Part shown: positions 1 through 9,378 of the stretch, piece after piece
Layout: each line of letters opens with the position of its first letter
Position numbering within the stretch: position 1 is the stretch's first letter
Assembly: GCF_023736115.1 (NCBI RefSeq)
Contig: NZ_JAKQZC010000001.1
Location: 558,001 to 622,000 of the forward strand
Origin: Salinicola avicenniae
GTDB taxonomy: Bacteria; Pseudomonadota; Gammaproteobacteria; Pseudomonadales; Halomonadaceae
Direction: 5' to 3'
DNA length: 64,000 bases
The notes under the pieces: generated by a model
Databases searched by the model: none
What the model was told of the DNA's origin: nothing
Seen by the model: only the letters and a program-made list of their open reading frames with translations
Made by a program: the position numbers and the translations under genes

Positions 1-975
1 GGCGTGTTGGCCGCGCTCGAGGTGATCCGCACGCTCAACGCCCAGGATATCGAGACCGAACGGCCGATCGAACTGGTCTCCTGGACCAACGAGGAGGGCT
101 GCCGGTTCGCCCCCTGCATGATGGGCTCCGGTGTCTTTACGGGACAACTCTCGCTCGAGGCAGCCCGCGCGCGTGCCGATGTCGACGGCATCACCGCCGG
201 CGAGGCGCTGGATGCCATCGGCTATGCCGGCCGTGATGCCGATTGTCCGCGACGTTTCGCCGGCTACCTCGAAGCCCATATCGAGCAGGGGCCGATCCTC
301 GAGGATGAAGGCAAGACCATTGGCGTGGTGACCGGTGCCTTGGGGCTCAAGTGGTTCGACGTGACGCTGACCGGCATGGACGCGCATGCCGGACCGACAC
401 CGATGCATCTGCGTCGAGACGCGCTGCTTGGCGCCACGCGGGTGGTCGAGGCGGTCAACCGCATCGCCACCGCGCAGGCCCCCGACGGACGCGGTACCGT
501 CGGCGCCTTCCAGGTCTCGCCCAACTCGCGCAACGTGATTCCCGGACAGGTCACGCTGAGCGTCGATTTCCGCCATAGCGACGACAAGACGCTGGCCGCG
601 ATCGTTGACGAGTTTCGCCGTACGCTCGATGGCATCGCCGCCGAGACCGGTCTCGGGATCGAGATCACGCCTACCGCCGACTACCCGCCCCAGCATTTCG
701 ACCGCGCCTGCATCGACGCCGTGCGCCGCGGCACCGAGGCGCATGCGTATGCCCATCGAGAGATCGTCAGCGGCGCTGGACACGATGCCGTATTCGTCGC
801 TGACGTGGCACCGACGGCGATGATCTTCATCCCTTGCGAGAACGGTATCAGTCACAACGAGAGCGAGTACGCTACGCCCACGGACGTGACCGCCGGTGCC
901 AACGTGCTGCTGCACGCCACGCTCGAGTTGGCCGGTCAGACGGCTAAAGTCACGGCGGCGGAGACTGATGCATGA
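1..975 (+). CDS. M20-family N-carbamoyl-L-amino-acid hydrolase / allantoate amidohydrolase, 5' end outside the window
   Basis: The reading frame is already open at base 1, so the N-terminus lies outside the window; the GTG at base 4 is internal. The visible 324 residues carry family features: a WTNEEG metal-ligand segment near residue 30, an EAHIEQGP motif that provides the next ligand, the dimerisation-domain DAHAGPTPM segment, a GAGHDA motif and a C-terminal SHNESE metal-binding motif. Such enzymes are cytosolic dinuclear metallohydrolases that split N-carbamoyl amino acids or allantoate into ammonia, CO2 and the amino compound. The stop overlaps the next start (ATGA), so it is translationally coupled to an amidase. 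The exact substrate cannot be told from sequence. Confidence 0.85.
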   Translation, partial: GVLAALEVIRTLNAQDIETERPIELVSWTNEEGCRFAPCMMGSGVFTGQLSLEAARARADVDGITAGEALDAIGYAGRDADCPRRFAGYLEAHIEQGPILEDEGKTIGVVTGALGLKWFDVTLTGMDAHAGPTPMHLRRDALLGATRVVEAVNRIATAQAPDGRGTVGAFQVSPNSRNVIPGQVTLSVDFRHSDDKTLAAIVDEFRRTLDGIAAETGLGIEITPTADYPPQHFDRACIDAVRRGTEAHAYAHREIVSGAGHDAVFVADVAPTAMIFIPCENGISHNESEYATPTDVTAGANVLLHATLELAGQTAKVTAAETDA

Positions 976-2417
976 GTCATAACATCGATACGCCAGCAAC
1001 CGCGCTGCACGCGCTGCACGCGCTGACCGCGCAGGAAGCGTTGGAAGGCTTTGCCAGCGGCGCATTCTCTCCGGTCGAGCTGACCGCCGACTGCCTGTCG
1101 CGGATCGAGCGCTTCAATCCGGTGGTCAACGCCTTCTGCCATGTCGATGCCGACGGCGCGATGGCCGCAGCGCGCGAAGCCGAAGCGCGCTGGCAGCGTG
1201 GGGCACCGAAGGGGCCGCTCGACGGTGTTCCGGCGACGATCAAGGACCTGACGCTGACGGTCGGCATGCCGACCCGCAAGGGCTCGACGACAACGGCTGA
1301 ACTGACCATGGCGACCGGCCCGTGGGAGATCGATGCGCCCTTTACCGCGATGATGCGCGAGGCGGGCGCCGTGCTGCTGGGCAAGACCACCACGCCGGAG
1401 TTCGGCTGGAAGGGCGTCACCGACAATCCGCTCTACGGCATCACCCGCAACCCCTGGAACCCCGAGCTGACCGCCGGTGGTTCCTCCGGTGGTGCTGGGG
1501 CGGCGGCCGCGCTCAATCTGGGGCTTCTGCATCAGGGCAGCGATGCCGGCGGCTCGATCCGCATTCCGTGCGGCTTTACCGGGACCTTTGGCCTCAAGCC
1601 GACCTTCGGCTTCATTCCGCAGTGGCCGGCCAGCGCGATGACTACGCTCTCGCACCTGGGGCCGATGACGCGCAACGCCGCCGACAGCGCGCTGATGCTG
1701 TCGGTCATCGCGCAGCCGGATCCGCGCGATGGCTACGCGGGGCCGGCATGCTCGCTCGACTGGCTGGCAGCACCGCCGGCCGATCTCACGGGCATGCGCA
1801 TCGCCTACAGCCGGGATCTCGGCTATGTATCGGTGGCACCGGATATCCTGCGGGCAGTCGATGCGGCAGTGGCGCATCTGCGCGCGCTGGGTGCCGAGGT
1901 CATCGAGTGTGACCCGGGCTTCGACTCGCCCCAGCAGACCTTCGACACCCTCTGGCACGCCGGCGCCTCGCGGCTGCTGGATGGCCTCGACGACGCGCAG
2001 ATCGAGGCGCTCGATCCGGGTCTCCGGCGGATCGCCGAGCACGGTAAGACGCTCTCGCTCACCGACTACCTGATCGCCCGCGAGCAGCGTGCGGCGCTGG
2101 TGGCACGGATGGCCGAATTCCACCGCGAATTCGATCTGCTCGTCACACCGACGCTGCCGTTGGCGCCCTTTGCCGCCGGCCACGAGACTCCCCCCGGCAG
2201 CGGCTACGTCGATTGGGTCGACTGGACGCCGTTCAGCTATCCGTTCAACCTCACCCAGCAGCCCGCCGCCTCGTTGCCCTGCGGCCTCGATGACGCTGGC
2301 TTGCCTGTTGGTCTGCATCTGGTCGGCCCGCGCTACCGCGACGACCGCGTGATGGCCGTGGCCCAACTGCTCGAAGCGCAACTGCCGAGGCTAGTACCGC
2401 CGATGGCCGCGACGTGA
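972..2417 (+). CDS. Amidase signature family enzyme
   Basis: This 481-residue protein has the amidase-signature Ser-cisSer-Lys triad: Lys about 91 in the VPATIKDL segment, the cis-Ser in GGSSGG near residues 169-174, and the nucleophile Ser about 195 in DAGGSIR. Length is normal for the family. It would hydrolyse a linear amide, carbamoyl compound or allophanate-like substrate in the cytosol. The ATG overlaps the stop of the upstream M20 hydrolase by four bases, so the two probably act in one pathway, for example ureide or carbamoyl-amino-acid breakdown. The specific substrate is not determinable. The long open frame on the opposite strand is a GC-rich shadow. Confidence 0.88.
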   Translation: MSHNIDTPATALHALHALTAQEALEGFASGAFSPVELTADCLSRIERFNPVVNAFCHVDADGAMAAAREAEARWQRGAPKGPLDGVPATIKDLTLTVGMPTRKGSTTTAELTMATGPWEIDAPFTAMMREAGAVLLGKTTTPEFGWKGVTDNPLYGITRNPWNPELTAGGSSGGAGAAAALNLGLLHQGSDAGGSIRIPCGFTGTFGLKPTFGFIPQWPASAMTTLSHLGPMTRNAADSALMLSVIAQPDPRDGYAGPACSLDWLAAPPADLTGMRIAYSRDLGYVSVAPDILRAVDAAVAHLRALGAEVIECDPGFDSPQQTFDTLWHAGASRLLDGLDDAQIEALDPGLRRIAEHGKTLSLTDYLIAREQRAALVARMAEFHREFDLLVTPTLPLAPFAAGHETPPGSGYVDWVDWTPFSYPFNLTQQPAASLPCGLDDAGLPVGLHLVGPRYRDDRVMAVAQLLEAQLPRLVPPMAAT

Positions 2418-2520
2418 TCCGGCGCGGGCCCGCCCCGAGCGGTGTACGAGGCCCGAACGCCGTCCGCGGGAAGACATCCGCATGAGTCAGGCGTCCTCTT
2501 GGGGAAGAGAAGGGAGAACC

Positions 2521-2883
2521 ATGATCGCCGAGACACCGGAACCGCCTTACTACGCCGTGATCTTTACTTCGCTGATGACCGAGGAGGTCGATGGCTATGC
2601 GGCCATGGCCGAGCGCATGGTCGCGCTGGCGTCGCAGCAGCCCGGCTTTCTCGGCATGGAATCGGCACGCGAGGAAGTCGGGGTCACCGTTTCTTACTGG
2701 AGCAGCCTGGAAGCGATCAGGGCGTGGAAGGCGCAGCTCGATCACCGGGAGGCGCAGCGGTTCGGTCGAGAGCGTTGGTATGCCGCTTATCGAACGCGTA
2801 TCGCGCGCGTCGAGCGGGAATATGGCACCTCGATTCCGCCCCCGTCTGATGGCCCGCTTTCACCGACACAGGAGTATTCATGA
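2521..2883 (+). CDS. Antibiotic biosynthesis monooxygenase (ABM) fold protein
   Basis: A 120-residue protein with the dimeric ferredoxin-like ABM pattern: a YYAVIFTS strand, then helix residues with MVALASQQPGFLGMES, then VTVSYWSSLEAIRAWK. The last two segments are typical of small monooxygenase or heme-degrading-like proteins of the YqjZ type. The ATG at 2521 is chosen because GGGAG lies just upstream; an in-frame ATG at 2482 has no such site. It ends in an ATGA overlap with the MFS transporter gene, so it belongs to the same operon. Its biochemical role is unknown; many relatives are of unproven function. Confidence 0.75.
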   Translation: MIAETPEPPYYAVIFTSLMTEEVDGYAAMAERMVALASQQPGFLGMESAREEVGVTVSYWSSLEAIRAWKAQLDHREAQRFGRERWYAAYRTRIARVEREYGTSIPPPSDGPLSPTQEYS

Positions 2884-4184
2884 CCGCCGCACGCCCGACA
2901 ACGCTATCCGCCGCCTGGAGCCTCTGGACCCTGCTGCTGGGCGTCGGGCTTCTGATGATGGGCAACGGTCTGCAGGGGTCGCTACTCGGCGTGCGCGCCT
3001 CGGCAGCGGATTTCGGCAATACCGTCACCGGGCTGGTGATGTCTGCCTATTTCGTCGGATTCCTCGCCGGCTCGGTACTAACGCCACGCAAGCTCAGGGA
3101 GGTGGGGCACGTTCGCGTCTTTGCGGCGCTAGCGTCGATCACCTCGGTCGCGATCCTGATTCATGCGTTGTTCGTCGATCCACTGATGTGGGCAGCGATG
3201 CGGTTTGTCACCGGGTTTGCCTACGCCGGGCTCTATGTCGTCGCGGAGAGCTGGCTCAACGGCTATGCCAGCAACCGCCTGCGTGGTCGCCTGCTCGCGA
3301 TCTACATGGTGATCAGCTATCTCGGCATGGGCGGCGGCCAGCTGCTGCTGGGTAGCGCCGATCCGGACGGCATGGCGCTGTTTCTGCTGGTCTCGATTCT
3401 GGTCTCGCTGGCACTGGTGCCCATTCTGATCAGCTACACGCCGCAGCCGGAGATCACGCAGGCGGAGTCGATGAGCCTACGGGCGCTCTACCGTCTCTCG
3501 CCGCTCGGCACGGTAGGCTGCTTCATGACCGGTGTCACCAACGGCGCCGTGTTCGGCATGGGCGCGGTCTTCGCCAACGGTAGCGGGCTAGACGTGGGTC
3601 AGGTCTCGGTGTTCATGGGCGCGTTCATCTTCGGCGGTGCCGTAACACAGTGGCCGCTGGGCAAACTGTCCGACAAGGTCGATCGGCAATGGGTGATCGT
3701 GGTGGTCGCGCTGATCGCTGTCGCGCTGTCGCTGTTCGGTGCGATCTCCAGCGGCGGGTCGCCGACCTCGCTGACCGTACTGGGGGCACTGCTGGGGGCG
3801 ACCACGCTGACGCTCTATTCGATCTTTCTCGCCTGTGCCAACGACTTCCTGACCGATCAGCAGACCGTCGCGGCGAGCGCCAGCCTGGTGCTGGCGCTGG
3901 GGATCGGGGCCATTCTCGGGCCGGTGAGTGCCGGGTTGCTGATGGAGTGGCTGGGGCCGGATGGCTTTCTGTGGGATCTCGCGGCGATGCACGTGGTGAT
4001 GGTGCTGTTTGGCCTTTACTGCATCCGCATGCATCCGACCAGCGCGTCCGACGAGCAGGGCCACTATGTGATGGTGCCCTCGGAGACGGCGCCGCTGGGG
4101 ACGGCATGGACCGAGGAAGCCGCAACGGAGCTCGGGCAGCTGGAAATGAACTTCGACGAGGCCGACACCGAGGCGGCAACGTGA
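2880..4184 (+). CDS. MFS transporter, YcaD-like
   Basis: A 434-residue inner-membrane protein with about twelve hydrophobic segments, starting with a LLLGVGLLMMGNGLQGSLLG helix. The residues after helix 2 and the general pattern resemble E. coli YcaD-type MFS proteins, a group without a settled substrate. A hydrophilic, acidic tail of roughly 50 residues follows the last helix (rich in E, D and T). Its ATG overlaps the stop of the ABM-fold gene, so it is the last gene of the amidohydrolase-amidase operon and could export or import an intermediate. It converges with the AraC gene, 12 bases apart, and no clear hairpin is seen there. Confidence 0.8.
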   Translation: MTAARPTTLSAAWSLWTLLLGVGLLMMGNGLQGSLLGVRASAADFGNTVTGLVMSAYFVGFLAGSVLTPRKLREVGHVRVFAALASITSVAILIHALFVDPLMWAAMRFVTGFAYAGLYVVAESWLNGYASNRLRGRLLAIYMVISYLGMGGGQLLLGSADPDGMALFLLVSILVSLALVPILISYTPQPEITQAESMSLRALYRLSPLGTVGCFMTGVTNGAVFGMGAVFANGSGLDVGQVSVFMGAFIFGGAVTQWPLGKLSDKVDRQWVIVVVALIAVALSLFGAISSGGSPTSLTVLGALLGATTLTLYSIFLACANDFLTDQQTVAASASLVLALGIGAILGPVSAGLLMEWLGPDGFLWDLAAMHVVMVLFGLYCIRMHPTSASDEQGHYVMVPSETAPLGTAWTEEAATELGQLEMNFDEADTEAAT

Positions 4185-4196
4185 CGAGGCAACGCC

Positions 4197-5177
4197 CTAG
4201 ATGGTCGGCGTGTCGTCTCGCGAGGCAGTGCGGGGGTGACGCACCGCCCCCGGCGTCTGCCCGGTTTCGCGCTTGAAGGCGCGGGAGAAGGCGGCCTGCG
4301 AGCCGTAGCCGAGACGGTCGGCGACCTGCTCGATGGAGAGCCCTTTCTCGCCGATCCACTGGCTGGCCAGCTGCATGCGCAGCTGCGTGACGTAGCCGAG
4401 CGGGGAAACGCCGAGCGCGGCACGGAATTTCTCGGCGAAGACGGAGCGCGAGCTGCCCATCGCCGATGCCATCTCAGCGACCGTCCAGTCGTGGCCCGGG
4501 GCACGGTGAATGGCGGCGATCACGCGGCCGAGGCGCGGGTCGTGCAGTGCCTCGACCCAGCCGCCGATATCGCTGCACCCGCACTCGACCCAGCCGCGCA
4601 CGATGCTGGCCGCCACCACGTCCGCCAGTCGCGAGAGAATCCCCGCGGCGCCGGCGCGTTCCAGTCTCGCTTCCCGTGCCATCGCTTCCAGCATGGGCAG
4701 GATCTCGGGATAACGGGAGAGCAGCGTGCCCACATGCATCACCGTCGGCATCATCGAGATCAGCGGCTGCATGCCGCCGAGATCGAATTGCATGCAGCCA
4801 CTGAAGAGGTGGACGGCTTCGCGCTTGTCGATCGGATCGCGGCAGGTATCGACATGGCTGACGCTGTCGCAAAGCGGGATGGCGTCGATCTGCTCGATGT
4901 CGCGGCTTTCGACGTCGGGCGAGGAGAGCAGGTGATGGTCGCCGCCGCGCGGCAGCAGGACGGCATCGCCGGTCTGCAGCCACTGGTGGTCGTGGCCGAC
5001 CGTCAGCAGGACCGGCCCCTGGGTGACGAAGTGGAAATGCGCGAATTGCCTGGCGTTATCGAAATGAATGCCGAACGGCGGCGCAACTTGAACGCAGCGG
5101 TAGCTGAGGCCCGAGAGCCGCATGCCGAGCAGCAGCTCGTTGATCCATGCGTTGGCGGTGACGCCGATCGTTGTCAT
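4197..5177 (-). CDS. AraC-family transcriptional regulator with cupin-type sensor domain
   Basis: About 326 residues if translation starts at the ATG ending at 5177 (MTTIGVTANAW); in-frame starts at 5207 or 5270 are possible, but they would run into a repeated operator, and none has a strong ribosome site. The first half is an AraC-binding cupin domain (NARQFAHFHFVTQG, then a GDAVLLPRGGDHHL turn). The last 100 residues hold the two helix-turn-helix motifs, ending with the conserved VADRLGYGSQAAFSRAFKRE segment. It is transcribed away from a NepI-like exporter and very likely controls it through the repeats at 5191-5221. The ligand is unknown. Confidence 0.85.
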   Translation of the reverse strand: MTTIGVTANAWINELLLGMRLSGLSYRCVQVAPPFGIHFDNARQFAHFHFVTQGPVLLTVGHDHQWLQTGDAVLLPRGGDHHLLSSPDVESRDIEQIDAIPLCDSVSHVDTCRDPIDKREAVHLFSGCMQFDLGGMQPLISMMPTVMHVGTLLSRYPEILPMLEAMAREARLERAGAAGILSRLADVVAASIVRGWVECGCSDIGGWVEALHDPRLGRVIAAIHRAPGHDWTVAEMASAMGSSRSVFAEKFRAALGVSPLGYVTQLRMQLASQWIGEKGLSIEQVADRLGYGSQAAFSRAFKRETGQTPGAVRHPRTASRDDTPTI

Positions 5178-5190
5178 CAGACGGAATCCG

Positions 5191-5221
5191 GAGTATCGAT
5201 CAATCATTCGAGAGTATCGAT
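5191..5221 (+). promoter_or_regulatory. Putative AraC-type operator: GAGTATCGAT direct repeat, 21 bp apart
   Basis: The decamer GAGTATCGAT occurs at 5191-5200 and again, exactly, at 5212-5221. A 21-bp step (two helical turns) between direct half-sites is the usual geometry for AraC-family activators. The second half-site ends just before the expected -35 region of the exporter promoter. A TAGTCT hexamer at 5247-5252 could be the -10 element, with no good -35 hexamer 16-18 bp upstream, as expected for an activator-dependent promoter. Confidence 0.55.
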
Positions 5222-5287
5222 GATAGATTATCCTGTCTTGCGACTTTAGTCTAAGCGGCATTCTCGACACCGACAGGATCCTTCGCG

Positions 5288-6556
5288 ATGCCGACCCAAG
5301 ACTCTCGAGACGCCGCTTCGGCGTCTACCTCACCACCTTCTGCCACGACGTCTGCCCCGGCCACGCCCAAGGCTGCCTGGAGCGCCGTATTTTCGCTGAC
5401 GCTGGGCGTTTTCAGCCTGGTCATGGCGGAATTCCTGCCGGCCAGCCTGCTGACGCCGATGGCCGAATCGCTCGCGATCAGCGAGGGGCAGGCCGGTCAG
5501 GCAGTGACCGCGACCGCTATCCTGGCGCTGCTCTCGGGGCTGCTGGTGACGGCGGCGACCCAGCGACTCGATCGCCGTCACGTCCTGCTGGGCTTCTCCG
5601 TGTTGATGATCATAGCCAACCTGCTCGTCGCGCTGGCTCCTCATCTGGCTTGGCTGCTGGCCGGCCGCATGCTGCTGGGCGTCGCGCTCGGCGGGTTCTG
5701 GGCGCTGTCGGCCGCCACCGTGATGCGGCTGGTACCGGAGCACGACGTGCCGCGAGCGCTGTCGCTGATCTTTACCGGTGTGCCGATCGCTACGATCAGT
5801 GCCGCGGCGCTGGGTAGCTATCTCGGCGATCTGGTCGGGTGGCGCAACGTGTTCCTGCTGGCGACGGCGCTGTCGGCGGTTACGCTCCTGGTCCAGGCGG
5901 TCACGCTGCCGAAGATGACGCCGGAACGTCCGACCCCGTTGAGCACGCTGATCAGCGTGGTCAGGCGCCCCGGCATCGGGGTCGGTATCGTCGCCATCGT
6001 GCTGGTCTTCTGCGGCCACTTTGCGCTCTTCACTTACGTGCGGCCGTTTCTGGAGACGGTTTCCGGCATGGGCATCAACGGTATCTCCTCGACCCTGCTG
6101 GCATTCGGCGTGGCCAACTTCGTCGGTACGCTGGTGGCTGGCTATCTGCTCGAGCGCAGCCTGCGCCTGACGCTGCTGTCGATGCCGTTGATCATGGGCG
6201 TCATGGGCTGGCTGCTGTCGACGTTCGGCGGTATTGCCATCAGCACCGATGCCGTGATGATCGCGCTCTGGGGCTTCGCCTTCGGTGCCGTGCCGGTGGC
6301 GTGGTCGACCTGGATCACCAGGGTGGTGCCGGATGAAGCCGAGAGCGGTGGCGGCCTGATCGTGGCCTCGATCCAGCTGGCGATCGCGCTGGGCGCGGCC
6401 ATCGGCGGCGTGGTCTTCGGCGTCGGTGGTGTCCTCGGTGTCTGCGCCACGGCGGGCACGCTGCTGCTGGCGGGCGCGGCGTTGGTGACGGTTGGCGTGC
6501 GAACCCGGGCGCGGTCGTCCATGGATGCGTGCGCGGGAGTCGCGGACGGTCATTGA
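5288..6556 (+). CDS. MFS efflux transporter, NepI-like (purine ribonucleoside exporter type)
   Basis: A 422-residue, twelve-helix MFS protein. It aligns by eye with E. coli NepI over its whole length, including EFLPxSLLTPMA, ISEGxAGQxVT, LGLALGGFWA-like and VPVxWSTWITR segments. NepI exports purine ribonucleosides such as inosine. The N-terminal 35 residues are a Ser/Thr/Ala-rich cytoplasmic leader that is longer than in E. coli. It is divergent from an AraC regulator rather than in a metabolic operon, so induction by a specific toxic compound is likely. Substrate assignment is by resemblance only. Confidence 0.8.
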   Translation: MPTQDSRDAASASTSPPSATTSAPATPKAAWSAVFSLTLGVFSLVMAEFLPASLLTPMAESLAISEGQAGQAVTATAILALLSGLLVTAATQRLDRRHVLLGFSVLMIIANLLVALAPHLAWLLAGRMLLGVALGGFWALSAATVMRLVPEHDVPRALSLIFTGVPIATISAAALGSYLGDLVGWRNVFLLATALSAVTLLVQAVTLPKMTPERPTPLSTLISVVRRPGIGVGIVAIVLVFCGHFALFTYVRPFLETVSGMGINGISSTLLAFGVANFVGTLVAGYLLERSLRLTLLSMPLIMGVMGWLLSTFGGIAISTDAVMIALWGFAFGAVPVAWSTWITRVVPDEAESGGGLIVASIQLAIALGAAIGGVVFGVGGVLGVCATAGTLLLAGAALVTVGVRTRARSSMDACAGVADGH

Positions 6557-6562
6557 CGGACT

Positions 6563-6600
6563 CGTCGGGCATCCGTACGGGTGCCCGACGTCTCTCTCCT
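6563..6600 (+). terminator. Rho-independent terminator after the NepI-like gene
   Basis: CGTCGGGCA at 6563-6571 pairs with TGCCCGACG at 6582-6590, and the loop itself can pair (CCGTACGG), giving one long hairpin. It is followed by a pyrimidine-rich TCTCTCTCCTTC tract. It sits 6 bases after the stop codon of the plus-strand gene. Confidence 0.6.
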
Positions 6601-6612
6601 TCGGGGCGGTTT

Positions 6613-7104
6613 TTAGAAAGAAGCCACCAGATTAGCAAAGGCGTACTGACCGGCAGCAAACGCGATATGGGCGATGATGACGTAGACAATAAGCACCGCC
6701 TGGTTGGGTAGCTTGCGCCCCAGAACTCCGCCGCCGAGTCCTGGCATCAGGATGAGCAAACCGGCCAGCGAGCTGATCACGACTCCGACCCAGAACACCG
6801 GCATGACCTGTGGATCGGCGATATAGTCCACGCCCCAGATCAGCAGTATGAGCATTGCGTAGGCCAGGCCGACGAGATAGTGGAAGAGCCAGCCGACGAT
6901 CTTTTCGCGACCGCCTGGAGCCGGCCGATCGGGACGACTGTCCAGTACCAGACGTCCTTTGGGAATATCGAGCAACCAGCGGCCAACTACACCCCAATCG
7001 GTGCCCGCCATGCCCGTGGTTTTTGCTACGAGCCATGCCCAAAGGTCGAGAACGATCGTCGAGCCGACGCCGACGACCAGTATGAAAACCACGACTCCAT
7101 CCAT
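6613..7104 (-). CDS. DUF2938 family integral membrane protein
   Basis: A 163-residue protein with four to five hydrophobic segments and the DUF2938 pattern: an N-terminal VGSTIVLDLWAWL helix, a short DWGVVGRWLLDIPKG loop, then an HYLVGLAYAMLILLIWG helix. The ATG ending at 7104 is chosen because AAGGAGG lies about 6 bases upstream on the minus strand; the frame is open for 27 more codons but without a comparable site. The family has no proven function. It stands alone, between the NepI-like exporter and the OsmC gene. Confidence 0.75.
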   Translation of the reverse strand: MDGVVVFILVVGVGSTIVLDLWAWLVAKTTGMAGTDWGVVGRWLLDIPKGRLVLDSRPDRPAPGGREKIVGWLFHYLVGLAYAMLILLIWGVDYIADPQVMPVFWVGVVISSLAGLLILMPGLGGGVLGRKLPNQAVLIVYVIIAHIAFAAGQYAFANLVASF

Positions 7105-7242
7105 GACGCCTCCTTCGCGACGAGCTTCTGAAACCTCGGCAGCCAGATAAACGGACTGTACAGTCTCACCACCTGCCAAGACCATGATAAAAACGGCCAG
7201 ATATTATCACGCCTGAAGCACTATGACTTCACGGATGTGCGC

Positions 7243-7271
7243 TTGACGTTCAATTATGGATCGATTAGTCT
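7243..7271 (+). promoter_or_regulatory. Putative sigma-70 promoter of the OsmC gene
   Basis: TTGACG at 7243-7248 and TAGTCT at 7266-7271 are 17 bp apart. The same -10 hexamer and spacing recur in front of the TetR gene (10643-10671). It would give a leader of about 100 bases before the start at 7380. Confidence 0.45.
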
Positions 7272-7379
7272 ATAACTATGTGAGGCAGACTCCGTACCAG
7301 TGATTACGAGGCAATCTTGTACTGAAATTCGCCTCATAAAGCTTTGCCAATTTATCGCAAATTCTGTGGAGGAGGTAAT

Positions 7380-7814
7380 ATGGCTGCGTCTACGATCAAT
7401 CTCGAACTTAGCTGGAAAGATGGATTCAAGGGTAGTGGCAAGATCGTCGGTAAGGAATTTTCCACCGATATCAGCATCCCGGCGGAGTATGGCGGCCCTG
7501 GTAAAGGCAGCAACCCGAAAGAGCTTTACACAGCCTCGACGGCGGCGTGCTTCATCTCGACGCTGACGGCGATGATCGGCGGCAAGAAGCTGCCGCTTCA
7601 GCAGCTTTCGGTAGATACCCAGGCCGATATCGATGGTGATGAATTCGTTATCACGCATACTGCCAATGTCGTGCTCGAAAGTGCTGCGAGCGACGAAGAT
7701 GTCGAAAAGACGAAAGAAGTCGTCATCAAGGCAGACGAAAACTGTGTCGTCGGCAACCTGGCCCGCAAGGCTGGCGTAGAAGTGAATGTGAAGCCGGTCG
7801 TCAGCAAAGCCTGA
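7380..7814 (+). CDS. OsmC/Ohr family peroxide-resistance protein
   Basis: A 144-residue protein of the OsmC family, which reduces organic hydroperoxides with a redox-active cysteine pair. The two conserved cysteines are visible in TAACFIST, about one third along, and in ENCVVGN near the C-terminus. The spacing of the fold fits the Ohr/OsmC type annotated in many halophiles. The start at 7380 follows an excellent GGAGGAGGT site. It lies tail to tail with trxB, each with its own terminator, in a thiol-redox neighbourhood. OsmC rather than Ohr is a weak preference. Confidence 0.88.
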   Translation: MAASTINLELSWKDGFKGSGKIVGKEFSTDISIPAEYGGPGKGSNPKELYTASTAACFISTLTAMIGGKKLPLQQLSVDTQADIDGDEFVITHTANVVLESAASDEDVEKTKEVVIKADENCVVGNLARKAGVEVNVKPVVSKA

Positions 7815-7839
7815 TTCGATTTCCGGTAACGCCGAAATG

Positions 7840-7872
7840 AAAATGGCCTGCTGAAAAGTAGGCCATTTTTTA
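7840..7872 (+). terminator. Rho-independent terminator of the OsmC gene
   Basis: AAAATGGCCT at 7840-7849 pairs with AGGCCATTTT at 7860-7869 around a 10-base loop, and the downstream arm runs into a T tract. It lies 25 bases after the stop codon. Confidence 0.85.
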
Positions 7873-7980
7873 TCGATATATTCGCGATTACGTCAGTTTT
7901 ATCCAGGATAATATTCTATCAAGTCATAAAAATCGGTAGAAATACGTCCTTGAAAGAACTCAGTTTTGTCAGTAAACACG

Positions 7981-8018
7981 AAAAAACGGGCGAGTGTTCA
8001 TGTTTCACTCGCCCGTTT
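7981..8018 (-). terminator. Rho-independent terminator of the trxB operon
   Basis: AAACGGGCGAGTG (7984-7996) and CACTCGCCCGTTT (8006-8018) form a 13-bp stem with a 9-base loop. On the minus strand it is followed by six T residues, so it ends transcription that comes from trxB. Confidence 0.88.
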
Positions 8019-8045
8019 GGCATCGTACCGGGGTGATGAACTATC

Positions 8046-9017
<972 letters not shown>

Positions 9018-9338
9018 TCAGATCGAGTTGACGAGATCCACGAGGCCGCGCTCGTTCAAAAGCCCCGTATGGCGCTGGACCTCTTCGCCGTTCTTGAACG
9101 CGACAACGGTCGGGATGCTGCGGATGCCAAGCTTGCGCGCGATGTTCGGGCTGTGATCCAAATTCATTTCAGACAGTAGCGCCTTGTCGCCAATGTCCTT
9201 CGCCGCCTTCTTGTACATCGGCTGCATCATCATGCAGGGCGGGCACCACGGCGCCCAGAAGCGGACCAGCACTACATCGGATTCGCTCAGCGTGCTGTCA
9301 TACTGATTTTCGGTGATCGATTTGATTTGATCGCTCAT
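9018..9338 (-). CDS. Thioredoxin with WCPPC active site
   Basis: A 106-residue thioredoxin-fold protein. The active-site motif is WCPPC rather than the usual WCGPC of TrxA, inside RFWAPWCPPC near residues 25-35; the cis-proline IPT segment and a GLL turn are present. The start at 9338 follows AGGAGTG; the longer open frame upstream has no support. It lies 18 bases before trxB and 40 bases after an MFS gene, so it is probably a dedicated, inducible thioredoxin, with the housekeeping trxA elsewhere. The proline in the CxxC motif is expected to change its redox potential. Confidence 0.92.
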   Translation of the reverse strand: MSDQIKSITENQYDSTLSESDVVLVRFWAPWCPPCMMMQPMYKKAAKDIGDKALLSEMNLDHSPNIARKLGIRSIPTVVAFKNGEEVQRHTGLLNERGLVDLVNSI

Positions 9339-9378
9339 TATCACACTCCTGATTGGGTCGATTGACAGAGATTCGCCG

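Noticed and set aside
936-2381. 481-codon minus-strand frame opposite the amidase gene
   Set aside because: It mirrors the amidase in antisense, has Arg/Gly/Gln-rich composition, no domain likeness and no ribosome site; the plus-strand frame has the full amidase triad.
5330-6553. 407-codon minus-strand frame opposite the NepI-like gene
   Set aside because: Extremely rich in Arg, Gln, His and Asp, as expected for the antisense of a membrane protein in GC-rich DNA.
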